This document shows, piece by piece, positions 37,145 to 47,200 of a stretch of 64,000 bases of DNA. Position 1 is the first letter of the stretch. Every line of letters starts with the position of its first letter. Source of the DNA: Nesterenkonia sedimenti (GTDB lineage Bacteria; Actinomycetota; Actinomycetes; Actinomycetales; Micrococcaceae); NCBI RefSeq assembly GCF_012641515.1, contig NZ_JABAHY010000008.1:62001-126000 (forward strand), in the 5' to 3' direction. Below the pieces are notes generated by a model, which had not been told where the DNA came from, did no database searches, and was given only the letters and a program-made list of their open reading frames with translations. The translations under genes and the position numbers were made by a program.

Positions 37145-38671
37145 ATGAGCAGCGAGGAGAGCTGGATCGGCTCAGTCATCGGAGAGCGGTACGCCATCGA
37201 ACGGCGTGTGGCTCGCGGCGGCATGTCCACGGTCTACCTGGCCAAGGACCAGCGCCTGCACCGTGAAGTGGCGATCAAGGTGCTCTTCCCGCATATGGCC
37301 GAGGACCGCAAGGTCGTGCAGCGGTTCGAGCAGGAGGCCCGCAACTCGGCGCTGATCAGCCACCCCAATGTGGTGCAGGTCCTCGATCAGGGCCAGACCC
37401 GTGAGACCGCCTATATGGTCATGGAGTATGTGCCGGGTGCGACCCTGCGCACGCTGCTGAAGCGAGGCCCGATGACGCCCCGGCTGACCTTGGCCTACGC
37501 TCAGGCGATCCTCTCGGGGCTCTCCGCGGCGCACCGCGCCGGCCTGGTGCACCGGGATATCAAACCGGAGAATGTGCTGGTCTCCCCCGAGGGCCGGATC
37601 AAGCTCGCTGACTTCGGGCTGGCCCGGGCCGCCACTCACCATTCGGGAACCTCCACCCTGATGGGCACGGTCGCCTATATCTCCCCCGAGCTGCTCTCCG
37701 GCGAGGGTGCCGATGAGCGGGCCGATATCTACGCCGTCGGGATCCTGCTCTATGAGATGCTCACCGGAGTCCAGCCCTATACCGGCGACTCCCCGGTCCG
37801 GGTGGCCTTCCAACACGTCAATTCCACCGTTCCCGCCCCCTCCTCCTATGTGCCGGGACTGGCCGAGACCCTGGATTCACTGGTCCGGGAGGCGACCCGC
37901 GCCGATCCAGCGGACCGGCCCAAGAATGCCGATGAGCTGCTGGAGCAGCTTGAGGCTGTGCGCGATGAGCTCACTGAGGAGCAGTTGGACTTCGACGGCG
38001 CCCTGGTCAAACATCGCCGCCACAATCCGCCGCCGCCGGAGGACTTCTCCGAGCCGGAGACCGAGACCGATGACGACGACGCCCCAGCCGCCGGGACCTC
38101 AGAGGCGACCCAGGTGATGCCGGCCGGCTCCGCCGAGGAACCCCTCGAGGATGATGAGGACGAGGTCTTCGAGGAGGATCTGCCCGGGGCTGAGGACTTC
38201 GAAGAGGAGTCAGCCGAGCCGGCCACTGCTGCCCTTCCGGGTGCGGCCGAAGACTTCCCCACCGCCGAGGACGGCGATCAGGACTGGGATGAGGATGTCA
38301 CCACTGCCCTGGGCCAGGCCCAAGCCGCTCCTCCCCCACGGCCGCAGGCCCCTGCCCCGGCGCCACAGGCTGATCCTTGGGCGACCCTGGCCGTTGAGGA
38401 TCGACAGACAGTGGCGGAGGTTCCCCTGCCGACCCGGCTCAGTGTCGCTGATGCCGAGACCGGTCCGCAGCCGGCACGACAGCCTCAGCGGACGCACACA
38501 CCCATCGGTAAGGATAAGAAGCAGCGCCAGCGGCCGGTGGCTGAGCTCAATGGCCCAACCCCGGCCCGCCAGGGTATTGCTGCGGCTGTGGTGATGATTG
38601 TGCTGGCCGTGGTGATGCTGCTGGGCTTCCAGCTGGGCATCAGCGAGAGCCTCATCCCCTCGCTGCCCTAG
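37145..38671 (+). CDS. Membrane Ser/Thr protein kinase (PknB-like, no PASTA)
   Basis: A 508-aa Hanks-type kinase. The glycine loop is ARGGMSTVYLA, the ATP Lys is K45 in VAIKVL, the catalytic loop HRDIKPEN has D138, DFG is at 156-158, and the activation segment ends GTVAYISPE. A juxtamembrane region of about 190 residues is acidic and Pro/Ala-rich. One C-terminal membrane helix (about 477-500) leaves only a few residues outside, so there are no PASTA sensor domains. Its neighbours (polyprenyl synthase, DAHP synthase) do not identify a substrate. It converges with aroG, with 5 bp between stops. Confidence 0.93.
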   Translation: MSSEESWIGSVIGERYAIERRVARGGMSTVYLAKDQRLHREVAIKVLFPHMAEDRKVVQRFEQEARNSALISHPNVVQVLDQGQTRETAYMVMEYVPGATLRTLLKRGPMTPRLTLAYAQAILSGLSAAHRAGLVHRDIKPENVLVSPEGRIKLADFGLARAATHHSGTSTLMGTVAYISPELLSGEGADERADIYAVGILLYEMLTGVQPYTGDSPVRVAFQHVNSTVPAPSSYVPGLAETLDSLVREATRADPADRPKNADELLEQLEAVRDELTEEQLDFDGALVKHRRHNPPPPEDFSEPETETDDDDAPAAGTSEATQVMPAGSAEEPLEDDEDEVFEEDLPGAEDFEEESAEPATAALPGAAEDFPTAEDGDQDWDEDVTTALGQAQAAPPPRPQAPAPAPQADPWATLAVEDRQTVAEVPLPTRLSVADAETGPQPARQPQRTHTPIGKDKKQRQRPVAELNGPTPARQGIAAAVVMIVLAVVMLLGFQLGISESLIPSLP

Positions 38672-38676
38672 TCCCC

Positions 38677-40089
38677 TTAGGAGACTTTGGTGAGGGACTC
38701 TGCGACGAGGAAGGCCATCTCCAGGGACTGTTTATGGTTCAGCCGGGGGTCGACCAGGGACTCGTAGCGACCGTCGAAGGCTGACTCGTCGATCACATCG
38801 GAGCCGCCGAGGCATTCGGCCACATCATCGCCGGTCATCTCCACATGCAGACCACCGGGGTAGGTACCGGCTGCCTGGTGCACCTCGAAGAAGCCGCGGA
38901 CCTCGTCCATGACGTCGTCGAACCGGCGGGTTTTATAACCGTTCTTCGCGGTGATGGTGTTGCCGTGCATGGGATCGGTGACCCAGACGACTTTGGCGCC
39001 GGAATCCCGGACTGCTTCCACCAGCGGGGGCAGCTTCTCACGGATATTGGCCGCACCCATCCGGGAGATGAAGGTCAGCCGGCCGGGCTCACGCTCGGGA
39101 TCCAGCTTCTCGATCAGCTCCAGGGCAGTCTCCGGCTTGGTGGTGGGGCCCAGTTTCACACCCAGGGGGTTGCGTACCCGGGAGAGGTAGTCCACATGGG
39201 CGCCGTCGAGGTCACGGGTTCGCTCACCGATCCAGACGAAGTGACCGGAGGTCACATAGGGCTGGCCGGTGCGGGAGTCGATCCGGGTCAGAGCACGCTC
39301 GTAGTCCAGCAGCAGCGCCTCGTGTGCGGCGTAGAACTCGGTGCGCTTCAGGGACTCGAAGTCAGCACCACAGGCCTGCATGAACTGCACTGCCCGGTCG
39401 ATCTCGCCGGCGATCTGCTCGTATTTGGCGTGGGCGGGGTTCTCCATGAAGCCCTTATTCCACTGCTGAACAGCGCGGAGGTCAGCGAACCCGCCCTCAG
39501 TGAAGGCACGGATCAGATTCAGGGTCGCCGCCGAGTTGTGGTAGGCGCGCACCATCCGTTTGGGGTCAGGAATGCGGGCTTCCTCGGTGAAGTCGAAACC
39601 GTTGACGATCTCGCCCCGGAAGCTGGGCAGGGTGATATCCCCGCGGGTTTCCATATCCGAGCTGCGCGGCTTGGCGTACTGACCGGCCATCCGGCCCATC
39701 TTCACCACCGGCAGGGCCGCACCATAGGTCAGCACCACTGCCATCTGCAGGATGGTCTTGACCTTGGCGCTGATCTTATCGGCGGTGACATCGTCGAAAG
39801 TCTCCGCGCAGTCCCCGCCCTGGAGCAGGAATGCTTTGCCCTCGGCCACCTGGGCCAGACGGTTCTTGAGCTTATCGACCTCACCGGCGAAGACCAGTGG
39901 CGGATTCGTGGACAGTTCGCCGTAGGCGGACTGAAAATCGGGGTGGCCGCGCCAGTCCGGCTGCTGCTTGAGAGGGAGCTCGCGCCAGCGGTCCAGGCCC
40001 GGATACTCGGCTGCTCCGGTATGGATGATCTCGCCGGGGGCGGTCAGCGGTTTCTCAGTGCGTGGGGTGGTCTCTTCTGCAGCAGTCAC
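38677..40089 (-). CDS. aroG: 3-deoxy-7-phosphoheptulonate synthase, class II
   Basis: The first enzyme of the shikimate pathway (phosphoenolpyruvate + erythrose 4-phosphate to DAHP). It is 470 aa, plant/actinobacterial class II. Motifs include LLQGGDCAETFDD, KMGRMAGQYAKPRS, and SRMGAANIREKLPPLVEAVRDSGAKVVWVTDPMHGNT (as separate blocks with metal ligands Cys, His, Glu and Asp). I used the GTG start at 40089, because TACCCT lies 6 nt upstream and no ribosome site is present. Confidence 0.95.
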   Translation of the reverse strand: MTAAEETTPRTEKPLTAPGEIIHTGAAEYPGLDRWRELPLKQQPDWRGHPDFQSAYGELSTNPPLVFAGEVDKLKNRLAQVAEGKAFLLQGGDCAETFDDVTADKISAKVKTILQMAVVLTYGAALPVVKMGRMAGQYAKPRSSDMETRGDITLPSFRGEIVNGFDFTEEARIPDPKRMVRAYHNSAATLNLIRAFTEGGFADLRAVQQWNKGFMENPAHAKYEQIAGEIDRAVQFMQACGADFESLKRTEFYAAHEALLLDYERALTRIDSRTGQPYVTSGHFVWIGERTRDLDGAHVDYLSRVRNPLGVKLGPTTKPETALELIEKLDPEREPGRLTFISRMGAANIREKLPPLVEAVRDSGAKVVWVTDPMHGNTITAKNGYKTRRFDDVMDEVRGFFEVHQAAGTYPGGLHVEMTGDDVAECLGGSDVIDESAFDGRYESLVDPRLNHKQSLEMAFLVAESLTKVS

Positions 40090-40095
40090 CCCAGT

Positions 40096-40101
40096 AGGGT
40101 A
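40096..40101 (-). promoter_or_regulatory. Leaderless -10 element of aroG
   Basis: TACCCT on the minus strand, 6 nt before the GTG start, with no Shine-Dalgarno. The hexamer is the same as before the kinase gene. Confidence 0.5.
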
Positions 40102-40106
40102 CTCCG

Positions 40107-41942
40107 TTACTGGCCCGCCTGCGATTCACGTTGCGCCGCTGCGTCTTCGTAGAGCTTGTCCACCTCGTCCGCGTAGTCCTTCATGACGTCTGCACGGCGG
40201 ATTTTCATCGAGGGCGTGAGGTGTCCGGACTCGATGGTGAAGTCCTTGTCCAGCAGCTTGAAGCTACGGATCGATTCGGCCCGGGAGACGGTGGTGTTCG
40301 CCTTATCGACCACAGACTGAATGTGCTCCCGGATCATGGGGTTCTCAATCAGTTCGCTCACCGGAGTGTTGGGGTCGATACCGCGGGGTTCCAACCAGGA
40401 GGGCAGGGTCTCGGAGTCCAGAGTGATCAGTGCGGCGACGAAGGGGCGTCCGTCACCGACAACCACGGCCTGGGAGACGATCGCATCGGCGCGCATCTGG
40501 TCCTCAAGCTGGGCCGGGGAGACGTTCTTACCGGCGGCGGTGACCAAAATCTCCTTCTTCCGGCCGGTGATGGTGAGGAATCCGTTCTCATCCAGGAAGC
40601 CGACATCGCCGGTGCGGTACCAGCCGTCATCGGTGAAGTCCTCGGCATTGGCATCGGGACGGTTGAGGTAGCCTCGGAAGACTGCGACACCCTTGGCCAG
40701 AATTTCGCCGTCCTCATCGATTTTGACTGCGTTGCCCGGCACGGGCGGGCCGACCGTGCCGATCTTGGACTGGGTGGGAGTATTGACTGTCAGCGGGGCG
40801 GTGGTCTCGGTCAGACCGTAGCCCTCCATGACCAGCACGCCGATGCCGTTGAAGAAATGCCCCAGACGGGCGCCCAGCGGAGAGCCGCCGGAGACTGCGT
40901 GGGTGACCTGTCCGCCCATCCGGGCACGCAGCTTGGAGTAGACGAGCTTGTCGAACAGCCCGTGCTTGAGTTTGAGGCCGAATCCGACTTTGCCGTCCTG
41001 TTTGGCTGCGGAGTAGTCGATGGCGGTCTGGGCTGCTTTGGCGAAGATCTTGCCTTTGCCATCGCCTTCGGCCTTCATCATTGCGGCGTTGTAGATCTTC
41101 TCGAAAACCCTGGGCACGGCCAGCAGGAATGTCGGCTTGAAGGTACCGAGGTCGTCGACGAGCTGTTTGATATCGGCGGTGTGACCCACTCGAGCACCGG
41201 CGGCCACGGAGATGACCGAGATGAACCGGGCGAAGACATGGGCCAACGGGATGAACAGGACAGTGGAGGACTGCTTATTGATGGCCTCCCCCAAGGAAGC
41301 GATGCCGTTGAGCGAAAGTTCCACGAAGTTGCCGTGGGTCAGCTGGCAGCCCTTGGGCCGGCCGGTGGTCCCGGATGTGTAGATGATGGTGGCCAGATCC
41401 TCCAGGTTGGCTGCGGACCGGCGGGATTCGATGTCGTCATCGGAGACCCCGGCGCCTTCGCTGCGCAGCTTCTCGAGGTCGTCACCTTCGATGGTCAGCA
41501 GGTGTTCCAGGGTTTGGAGCTTCTCCTGGGTGGCCGCACGGTCGACTGCCTTGGCGTGGGAGTCAGACTCCGCGAAGACCAGTTTGACCCCGGAGTCCTC
41601 CACGATCCAGGCGATCTGGGAGGGCGAGGATGTTTCGTAGATCGGCACGGTGACTGCACCGGCGTACCAGATGGCGAAGTCCAGCAGGGTCCACTCGTAG
41701 CGCGTGGCGGCCATAATGGCCACGCGATCGCCGGGCTGGATGCCTCGAGCGATCAATCCCTTGGCGAGGCCTGTGACATCTTCTCGGAACTGGGCGGCGG
41801 ATACATCTGTCCACTCCCCCGGAGTCAGTTGGCGACCGAAGAGTGCGTTCTTGGGGTCCTCGGCGACCTGGCGCTCCAGAAGATCCGTGATGTTGAGTGT
41901 TGCGTCAACCTCGACGGCGGCGGGTACTACGTGCTCTTTCAT
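40107..41942 (-). CDS. Long-chain fatty-acid--CoA ligase (FadD15-like AMP-forming)
   Basis: An acyl-adenylate-forming enzyme of 611 aa that activates long-chain fatty acids to acyl-CoA. The ATP-binding signature TIIYTSGTTGRPKG, EGYGLTETTAPLTVNTP, and the C-terminal WYRTGDVGFLDENGFLTITGRKKEILVTAAGKNVSP are clear. GGGAGGAGATGG upstream of the ATG is a strong ribosome site, so this gene has a leader, unlike several neighbours. A CATATACT -10-like box lies about 50 bp upstream. Downstream, 17 bp separate its stop from the aroG start region. Confidence 0.93.
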   Translation of the reverse strand: MKEHVVPAAVEVDATLNITDLLERQVAEDPKNALFGRQLTPGEWTDVSAAQFREDVTGLAKGLIARGIQPGDRVAIMAATRYEWTLLDFAIWYAGAVTVPIYETSSPSQIAWIVEDSGVKLVFAESDSHAKAVDRAATQEKLQTLEHLLTIEGDDLEKLRSEGAGVSDDDIESRRSAANLEDLATIIYTSGTTGRPKGCQLTHGNFVELSLNGIASLGEAINKQSSTVLFIPLAHVFARFISVISVAAGARVGHTADIKQLVDDLGTFKPTFLLAVPRVFEKIYNAAMMKAEGDGKGKIFAKAAQTAIDYSAAKQDGKVGFGLKLKHGLFDKLVYSKLRARMGGQVTHAVSGGSPLGARLGHFFNGIGVLVMEGYGLTETTAPLTVNTPTQSKIGTVGPPVPGNAVKIDEDGEILAKGVAVFRGYLNRPDANAEDFTDDGWYRTGDVGFLDENGFLTITGRKKEILVTAAGKNVSPAQLEDQMRADAIVSQAVVVGDGRPFVAALITLDSETLPSWLEPRGIDPNTPVSELIENPMIREHIQSVVDKANTTVSRAESIRSFKLLDKDFTIESGHLTPSMKIRRADVMKDYADEVDKLYEDAAAQRESQAGQ

Positions 41943-42081
41943 TGGTCCATCTCCTCCCAGGGGATGTACGGGCTACATCTACTTACCGGCCAGTATATGT
42001 GTTCCGCTTCACACTACCAGTGCTTTTTGCCATGGCGAGGTAACCCCACCACCCACAGTTCCGCAGGATGGAAGAGCGGTC

Positions 42082-42447
42082 TCAGACTTGCGCGCCGTCG
42101 TCGGTTCCGGCTCGTTTGGAGGGCATCTGCATGAAGAGCACGACGATGCCCAGGATGATCACACCAATCAGTGCGGCTGTGGTCCAGCCCGGCAGATCCA
42201 GGGGCAGGAAGGGATGGACAACAAGCGCCACGATGCCCAGTACGGCCAGCAGTGCGCCGATGACCACACCGGGTTTGGCGCCTGCCACCGGGTTACCGGG
42301 GTTCGGCGGGCGGAAGTCGTCCTCCAGCTCTGGGGGGCTGTAGTCGCGCGGGCCGCGCTGTCCGAGGTTCTTCGGCACCGGCCGACCCGAGGGCGGCTGA
42401 GCGTTGCGGCGCCGGTAGTAGTTATTTCCGTCACGTGGTGGAGCCAT
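42082..42447 (-). CDS. Small two-helix membrane protein, unidentified
   Basis: I do not recognise a family. From the ATG at 42447 (MAPPRDGNNYYRRRN) it is 121 aa. A polar, Pro/Arg-rich N-terminal half is followed by two membrane helices (about 60-80 and 84-105) and a short charged tail. TACTGT lies 7 nt before the ATG, again with no Shine-Dalgarno, so I preferred this start over one seven codons upstream. It diverges from the acyltransferase gene, with 43 bp between starts. Confidence 0.7.
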   Translation of the reverse strand: MAPPRDGNNYYRRRNAQPPSGRPVPKNLGQRGPRDYSPPELEDDFRPPNPGNPVAGAKPGVVIGALLAVLGIVALVVHPFLPLDLPGWTTAALIGVIILGIVVLFMQMPSKRAGTDDGAQV

Positions 42448-42490
42448 AGGGTTAACAGTACCGGTCACTTTGGCCGTTTACAGTAGGCAT

Positions 42491-43210
42491 GTGTCGTTCT
42501 ACAGCATTGCCAAGAGATTTGCCGTCGGGCCAGCAGTCAATACCATATTCCGGCCCTGGGTGAAGGGCTTGGACCATATCCCCAGTGAAGGGGCCGCGAT
42601 TCTGGCCTCGAACCACATGTCCTTCTCGGACTCTGTCTTCATCCCCGTGGCTGTTCCCCGGCAGGTTCGATTTCTGGCAAAGAACGACTACTGGAAGGGC
42701 CGCGGTGTGGCCGGTGTGTGGAACCGGTGGTTCTTCAATATCACCGGCCAGATTCCGATGGACCGCTCCGGCGGTCAGGCCAGCCAGATTTCCTTGGCCG
42801 GCGGCCTGGAGGCACTGAGCAATGGGGACCTCTTGGGTATCTACCCCGAGGGCACCCGCAGCCCAGACGGGCGACTGTACCGAGGCAAGCTCGGGGTCGC
42901 GCAGCTGGCCCTGAGGGCTCAGGTTCCGGTGATCCCGATGGCGCTGATCGGCACCGATAAGGTCCAGCCCATCGATAAGAACATCCCCCGGGTCCGCCGG
43001 GTGGGGCTGATCATCGGAGAGCCGATGACCTTCGAGTCCTATTACGACAACGCCGGTGATCGGTTCGCCCAGCGGGCGGTCACCGATGAGGTGATGTCAC
43101 AGATCATGCGACTCTCCGGTCAGGAGTATGTCGATGTCTATGCCGCCACAGTCAAGAAACAGCTGGAAGAGGCTCGCAGCGCGCAGGGTAAGGGCAAGCG
43201 GGGCAAATAG
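42491..43210 (+). CDS. 1-acyl-sn-glycerol-3-phosphate acyltransferase family protein
   Basis: A PlsC-type acyltransferase of 239 aa. The catalytic HX4D motif is NHMSFSDS and the substrate-binding motif EGTRSPDGRLYRGKLGVAQLAL. It transfers an acyl chain to lysophosphatidate or a related acceptor at the membrane. I chose the GTG at 42491: TACAGT lies exactly 6 nt upstream with no ribosome site, the leaderless pattern. A TTG start seven codons upstream would put that hexamer inside the gene. The nearby acyl-CoA ligase could supply its acyl donor. Confidence 0.9.
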   Translation: MSFYSIAKRFAVGPAVNTIFRPWVKGLDHIPSEGAAILASNHMSFSDSVFIPVAVPRQVRFLAKNDYWKGRGVAGVWNRWFFNITGQIPMDRSGGQASQISLAGGLEALSNGDLLGIYPEGTRSPDGRLYRGKLGVAQLALRAQVPVIPMALIGTDKVQPIDKNIPRVRRVGLIIGEPMTFESYYDNAGDRFAQRAVTDEVMSQIMRLSGQEYVDVYAATVKKQLEEARSAQGKGKRGK

Positions 43211-43228
43211 CCCCGCCCGCCCGCGAGG

Positions 43229-44192
43229 TCACTCCACCTCAGCCAGGATGTCCTGGCAGACGGTGAGGTCCTCGTCCCCATCAAAGGCACCTTCACCCTC
43301 TGCTGCATCCACGAGGCTTCGCTGGATGGCGCAGTAGGTGGGCTTGCGCTCGAACTCGCCGTCCTCCCCGCGCTTGTGCAGGCCGAGATCGGCGAAACGC
43401 TCGAGGTTCTCCTGGTAGCTGTCATCGAATCCGTACTCCATGGAGAGGTGCGTCTGAGCGCCGAAGCCATGGACCGGGATATCCCGCTCCAGCTGATCCT
43501 CGATCAGCTCGTAGTAGGCATCGGCCTTAGCGTTGAGCCCGTCGACGTTGTAGTCGTTGTAGAACAGCAGGGCTTCGGGGTCCTCCTCGTGGGCCCAGAG
43601 GAAGATATCGTCCAGGACCTCCTCGCCCAGTTCGCGGATCCAGATATTGCCGTCCTCGCCGTCTCGGATCGAGGCGTCCTCGTCGTCGTCGAAGATCTCG
43701 TTGGCCACATCCCACTGCTGGATGCAGCCGGAGTAGCGGGAGACCACAGTGCGGACGTGGTCCTCGAGAATCTCGCGCAGCTCCTCCTCGGAGAAGTCGC
43801 CTTCCTCTAGCCATTCGGGGTTCTGGGAGTGCCAGAACAGGGCGTGGCCGCGCATATCCATGCCGTGTTCCTGAGCGAAGGTGACCACTGCATCGGCGGC
43901 CTCGAAGTCGTATTCGCCCTGCTCAGGCTGGATGAACTCCCATTTGAGGTAGTTCTCGTGGGTCAGTGAGTTGTATTCGGCGGCAAGGTGGTCGCGGTAT
44001 TCGGCATCATCGGGCATCTGCCTCCTCGGTGTCTGCCCCCTCTTCGGCATCCCCTTCAGCCGCCTCGTTCTCGGCAGCCTCCTGGTCTTCACCGTTGGTG
44101 TCCTCGGTGTCGCCGTCATCCTCGGCGCAGGCGGTCAGGGCAAGTGCACCGATGCCCAGGGTTGCGATCCGAGTTCTCAGGTGCGGTGACAT
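43229..44192 (-). pseudogene. GH10 endo-1,4-beta-xylanase lipoprotein, frameshifted and missing its nucleophile region
   Basis: The gene starts at 44192 with a lipoprotein signal peptide (lipobox LTAC, Cys22) and a Glu/Asp/Ala-rich linker, but that frame stops at 44007. The GH10 domain is in another frame, readable from about 44017 to 43229 (DDAEYRDHLAAEYNSLT onward). One extra C in the CCC near 44013 would explain the shift. GH10 motifs include ENYLKW, HALFWHSQNPEW and the acid/base Glu in WDVANE (near 43698). After LERFADLGL the sequence jumps to a C-terminal-like KPTYCAIQ at about 43378. The segment that should hold the nucleophile Glu (TEVDV-like) and the conserved WG-F is missing, as is the first beta strand. 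It is inactive even if the frame were restored. Confidence 0.8.
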
Positions 44193-44296
44193 AGTTCTCC
44201 CTCACGGTGATGTACAACACACCTTTTGTCTTCCCGGAAGACTAATTTACCCTCAAGCATATATCAAGGGTCACACCTGGTGATTAATTGAGCTGA

Positions 44297-47200
44297 TTAA
44301 TTGCTCTGCGCCTGCTTCAGTGCCCGCCGAATTCGCTTGGCGCTGACGGTCTGGGCTGTGCCCAGCTGCTGGGCGAAGAGGTTGACCCGCAGCTCCTCGA
44401 TCATCCATTTCACCGCAGACAGCTGCGCCGGCACCGGAAGCTGTTCGGGGACGGCCTCGACTGCGGCGTCGTAGTCGTCCTCGAGTTCCTGAACCTGCTG
44501 CATATCCGTGGTGTCCTTGGCAACCCCCTGCCCGGATTCCAGTCTGTCCAGCCGCAGCCGCATCCCCTGCAGATAGCGGGGAAGGTGCTGCAGCTGGGCG
44601 TAGCCGGTGGCGGTGACGAAGCCGGCGTAGACCAGTTGGTCGATCTGGGCCTGCATATCGGAGACCGCCGGACTCAACGCCTTGGACTTCACCGAGGCCA
44701 ACCGCGAGCGCAGCTCGGTGTTGAGGGTCAGCACCTGGGCCAGGGTGTCGGTGAGTTTCAGGGTCGTCTCGATCTGCTCGGCACGGGCTGCCCGGGCGAT
44801 GGCCTCGAAAGCTGCCTCGGTGAAGGGCAGTTCTTCGGGGATGAGGTGAGCCAGAACCGCCGTGGTGGAATCGGCCACCAGCTGCTCGACCGTGGTGGAG
44901 GTGTCCTGGGCGAACTGGCCCAGGGCCATCCGCTCCCGGTTGCTCAGATGCTCGACCACATAACGCTGCGGTGAGGGCAGCACGGCCCTGAGAAGCACGA
45001 CGACGCCGGATGCGTGGGTCCGTGTCTGTTCGGCAGCTGAGCCGGTGATGGTCAGCCGCACCCCCTGGGTTCTGCCCTCGGTGGTGGCATCCGGGGTCAG
45101 TGCGGGATAGCCGGTGACCTCGCGGCCGGCGGCCTGGCTGGTGACTTCCCGGGGGATCTCCCCGAAGCTCCAGCTGGTCTGGTGGCGCACATGTGTCGGC
45201 AATTGGGAGGAGGCATCTGCAAGGGCGCCCCCTCCCCCACGCTTTGCCCCTGGCGAGGCGCTTTTCTGCGCGTTTTTCGGACCGGAGGAACCGGGCTTTG
45301 CTGTTGCCCCTCCGGACTCTCCGCTGACGGAGCGCTGGATAGCCTGCCGGTTCTCCTGACTGAATCTGACTTGGAGTTCGGCAAGGTCAAAGCTGGAGTC
45401 CAGGATCCGGCCGCGGTCGGAGACCACGGCGAAGGTGAACCGCAGGTGGTCTGGCAGTGCTTCGAGATCGAGGTCGGCGGGGTCGACGACGACGCCTTTG
45501 AGCTGCCGCAGGGCTGCTGCCAGAGCGGGGCGGAAGGCATCAACCTCGGGCTCATTGTCCTGCTCCATCTGCTCCCTGGCTTGGGCTGCGACATCTGGGG
45601 CAGGCACGAAGTTTTTGCGCAGGGTTTTGGGCATGGAGCGGATCAGTCCGGTGATCATCTCGGTGCGTCTGCCCGGGATGAACCATTCGAAGCGGTGGGG
45701 CTGCAACTGGTTGAGGAACAGCACCGGCACTCGGACGGTGACTCCGGCCTCATAGGCGTAGGTGAGCTCCAGCTGCAGGCCGTCGTGGTCGAAGTGTTCG
45801 GGGAAGGCCTCCAGGTCCACCTGTTCGGCCTCGGGGGCCATCAGTGTGGATTCGGGGAGGTCGAGCAGCTCTGGAGTTTCGTGGCGCTGTTTCTTCCACC
45901 AGGCGTCGAAGGCCCGCTGGGAGGTGATGGCCCGTGGCAGCCGCTGGTCGAAGAAGTCCATCAGGTGGTGATCGGCTGCTCGCAGTCCCCGCCTGCCGGT
46001 GCGGTCCTCGAGCTGGTCGATCTCTTTGAACCGGCTGCGGTTGCGTTTGTCGAAGTGGTGCCGAGTGTTCCAGTCCCCTTCGATCAGTGCGTGCCGGATG
46101 AACTCGGTGCGGGCGAACTGGGGGTCGATTTTGCCGTAGAGCACGGTTCGGTCGGCCACAATCGGCACACCGAAGAGGGTGACGCGTTCGGTGGCCACCA
46201 CCGCTCCTCGTTTGGAGGACCATACGGGGTCGGTGTGGCTGCGTTTGAGCAGGTGGCTGCCGATTTCTTCGGCCCAGGCCGGTTCCACGGCTGCCACAGT
46301 CCGCGCCCAGAGCCGGGAGGTTTCGACCAGTTCTGCTGCCATGACCAGATCGGGGTTCTTCTTAAACAGTCCGGACCCGGGGAAGATGGCGAATTTTGCG
46401 CCGCGTGCCCCCTGGTATTCGCGGGTTCTTGGGGTATAGATCCCGAGGTGGCTGAGCAGTCCGGAGAGCAGGGATTTGTGGATCTGGTCGTGTTTGGACA
46501 CATGTTCCACCCGGGTGCGGGAGCGGATGCGCTGTTTGGCCAGTTTGGACTGTTGGGCCAGTTCCCCCAGCTGGGCCACGAGATCCTGCCATTCGCGGAT
46601 GCGCAGCCAGTTGAGGTATTCGCGGCGGCAGAGTTTGCGGAACTGGGAGGAGGAGAGCTCGGTCTGCTGTTCGGTGATGTATCGCCAGAGGTTCAGCAGC
46701 GCGGAGAAGTCTGATTTGTCGTCGGTGAAGCGCTTATGCAGGGCATCGGCGGCGTCGCGGTGTTCGGTGGGGCGCTCACGCACGTCCTGGATGGACAGTG
46801 CGGCCACCAACACGGTGACCTCGGTGAGGCAGTCCTGTCTGGCGGCTTCGACCATCATGCGCGCCAGCCGGGGGTCCACTGGCAGTTGGGCCAGGCGTCG
46901 GCCGGTTCCGGTGACCTCTCCGGTGGGCTTCAGTGCTCCGAGTTCATTCAGCAGCCGGACGGCGTCGTTGACGGCTTTGGCGTCGGGTTTCTGCACGAAG
47001 GGGAAGTCCAGCAGTTCCTTGGGGCTTTTGGTGATACCCATCGAGGACATCTGCAGCAGCACGCTGGCCAGGGAGGTGCGCAGGATCTCGGGGTCGGTGA
47101 ACTCGGGGCGGGAGGTGAAGTCCTCCTCGGAGTAGAGCCGGATGCAGATACCGTCGCTGGTTCGTCCGCAGCGTCCGGCCCTCTGGTTGGCGCTGGCCTG

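Noticed and set aside
40131-42134. A 667-codon plus-strand open frame opposite the acyl-CoA ligase
   Set aside because: It is a shadow frame with repetitive Gly/Val/Asp composition, while the minus strand holds the complete AMP-binding enzyme.
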